Assembly (NCBI RefSeq): GCF_017357105.1
Contig: NZ_CP071596.1
Location: 2,542,001 to 2,606,000, forward strand
Origin: Natronosalvus caseinilyticus
Lineage (GTDB): Archaea; Halobacteriota; Halobacteria; Halobacteriales; Natrialbaceae
Direction of reading: 5' to 3'
DNA: 64,000 bases
Each line of letters begins with the position of its first letter. The first letter of the stretch is position 1. The notes beneath the pieces were generated by a model that worked only from the letters and a program-made list of their open reading frames with translations, was not told the origin of the DNA and did not search any database. Shown in pieces: positions 62,782 through 64,000 of the stretch. Both the position numbers and the translations under genes were made by a program.

Positions 62782-64000
62782 ATGTCGGAGCGCCCGAACA
62801 TCCTGTGTATCGTTACCGATCAGCAGCGAGGCGACTGTATCGGTGCGGATCCGCACGCGCCGACCGATGCCGACGGCCGATCGCTCCTCCACACACCGAA
62901 CATCGACAGTTTCGTCCGGAAGGGGGCGATGTTTACCCGGGCGTATACGCCCGCTCCATCGTGCATCCCCGCACGCCGATCACTGCTTACCGGGCAGACG
63001 CCGTACACCAACGGTGCGCCCGGATGGGTAACGACGCCGTGGGAGTTCGAACACACGCTCCCCCAGGAGCTTCGCGACGCGGGCTACCAGACCAAGCTCG
63101 CCGGCAAGATCCACTCGCTCCCGATTCGCAATCACGTCGGCTTCGAGAGCATGGACCAGCACGAGGCGCTTCACGCCCACCCCGACGACGACTACGCTCG
63201 CTGGCTCGAACAAGAGACCGACGGTCAGTGCGACGAGCTTGCCCACGGACTCGGGCGAAACTCCTGGGATTCGCGGCCGTGGCACCTCGAGGAGTACCAG
63301 CACCCGACGAACTGGACGACCAGGCGAGCGATCGAATTCCTCGATCAGCGGGATGACTCCCGCCCGTTCTTCCTCAACCTGTCTTACGTCCGCCCGCACA
63401 CGCCGTTCGATCCGCCGCAGGTGTACTGGGACATGTACGTCGACCGCGATACCCCGGAGCCGTACATGGGCGACTGGGTCGACGACGAACACGGCGAGAA
63501 GATACCCGACTATCCGGGGATCAGCGCCTGGGTCGCCGACCTTCCGCCGATGGTCGTCCACCGGGCGCGGGCGGCCTACTACGGTCTCATTACCCACATC
63601 GATCATCAGATCAAACGCGTCCTCGAAAAACTCCGTCTGATTGGCGAACGCGACAACACGTTCGTCGTGTTCTGCTCCGATCACGGCGAGATGCTCGGCG
63701 ATCACCACATGTGGCGAAAGACCTACGCTTACGAGGGCTCGGCTCGCGTCCCACTCCTGCTGCGGTTCCCCGACTCGATGGGGCTCCCACAGGAGCGGCT
63801 CATCGACCGGCCCGTCGGACTCGAGGACGTGATGCCGACGCTCCTATCGGTCGCCGACGTCGACGTTCCGGACGCCGTCGAGGGACGAAACCTGCTCGAC
63901 CTCGTTCGCGACCCCGACCGCGAGGACTGGCGCGAGTGGTACCACGGCGAGCACGCCGCCGGGAGCTACGATCCGGAGAACGGCACCCAGTACTTGGTCG
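62782..64000 (+). CDS. Type I sulfatase (C-terminus beyond window)
   Basis: The first 406 residues of a sulfatase, starting MSERPNILCIVTDQQRGDCIG. The formylglycine motif is C-I-P-A-R in PAPSCIPARRSLLTG (C-x-P-x-R), with the Asp pair after ILCIVTDQQ, and the second metal region is VVFCSDHGEMLGDH. It cleaves sulfate esters from a sugar or other substrate. No signal peptide is visible. A separate maturation enzyme is not in the window. Together with the dehydrogenase genes it suggests use of a sulfated carbohydrate. Confidence 0.92.
   Translation, partial: MSERPNILCIVTDQQRGDCIGADPHAPTDADGRSLLHTPNIDSFVRKGAMFTRAYTPAPSCIPARRSLLTGQTPYTNGAPGWVTTPWEFEHTLPQELRDAGYQTKLAGKIHSLPIRNHVGFESMDQHEALHAHPDDDYARWLEQETDGQCDELAHGLGRNSWDSRPWHLEEYQHPTNWTTRRAIEFLDQRDDSRPFFLNLSYVRPHTPFDPPQVYWDMYVDRDTPEPYMGDWVDDEHGEKIPDYPGISAWVADLPPMVVHRARAAYYGLITHIDHQIKRVLEKLRLIGERDNTFVVFCSDHGEMLGDHHMWRKTYAYEGSARVPLLLRFPDSMGLPQERLIDRPVGLEDVMPTLLSVADVDVPDAVEGRNLLDLVRDPDREDWREWYHGEHAAGSYDPENGTQYLV

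Overview
The window looks like the chromosome (or a chromosome-like replicon) of an extremely halophilic archaeon of class Halobacteria, probably Natrialbales-like. The grounds are high GC with very frequent CTCGAG, very acidic proteins, Tat-type signal peptides with lipoboxes, a PGF-CTERM-like tail, archaeal RfcL, a 20S proteasome pair, Bat-type regulators and many short haloarchaea-specific zinc-ribbon and membrane proteins. Genus assignment is inference.

Layout: (a) 1-9.7 kb holds an amino-acid permease/UspA pair, two GNAT acetyltransferases, a surface PQQ-propeller protein, the clamp-loader large subunit rfcL and a BioF-like gene that has lost its PLP lysine. (b) 9.9-20 kb holds an acidic protein, thioredoxin, UspA, an AI-2E-type permease and a complete A-type haem-copper oxidase locus (subunits III, I with an extra C-terminal membrane domain, and II) with satellite small membrane proteins, one of only 28 residues. 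(c) 20-48 kb is mostly housekeeping: a Tat lipoprotein, ggt, dinB, a J-domain membrane protein, a UDG-like protein, folD, a PadR regulator, an MgtC-type protein, a class III aminotransferase, a paralogous proteasome beta-alpha operon, a lower-GC Nudix patch, mutY, an orphan DNA methylase, tdk, metY, PduO-type adenosyltransferase and tRNA-Val(CAC) with copies of its 3' end downstream.

(d) 48.8-55.5 kb is the most interesting part. A B-family haem-copper enzyme (tiny subunit, CuA subunit II, subunit I) has glutamine where an oxygen reductase has the cross-linked active-site tyrosine, as expected of a nitric oxide reductase. It is followed by an NnrS-like membrane protein, a MoaD/ThiS-fold protein ending in Cys-Cys rather than Gly-Gly, a Bat-type regulator and two DUF2249-type proteins. 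Five start codons here have a CGAA-N4-TTCG-type palindrome 37-39 bp upstream (three near-identical, two weaker), suggesting one NO or redox regulon.

(e) 55.5-58.5 kb is gene-poor and carries a ParA ATPase, an overlapping partner gene and a repeat field resembling a partition site. (f) 58.5-64 kb is a catabolic patch: Gfo/Idh/MocA oxidoreductase, zinc alcohol dehydrogenase, IclR regulator, small membrane protein and a type I sulfatase running off the end.

Three genes look disrupted (BioF-like at 8.4 kb, a frameshift at 30.7 kb, a DUF2249 frameshift at 55.4 kb). Real decay and sequencing error cannot be separated from the sequence alone. No CRISPR array, rRNA or intact insertion sequence was recognised.
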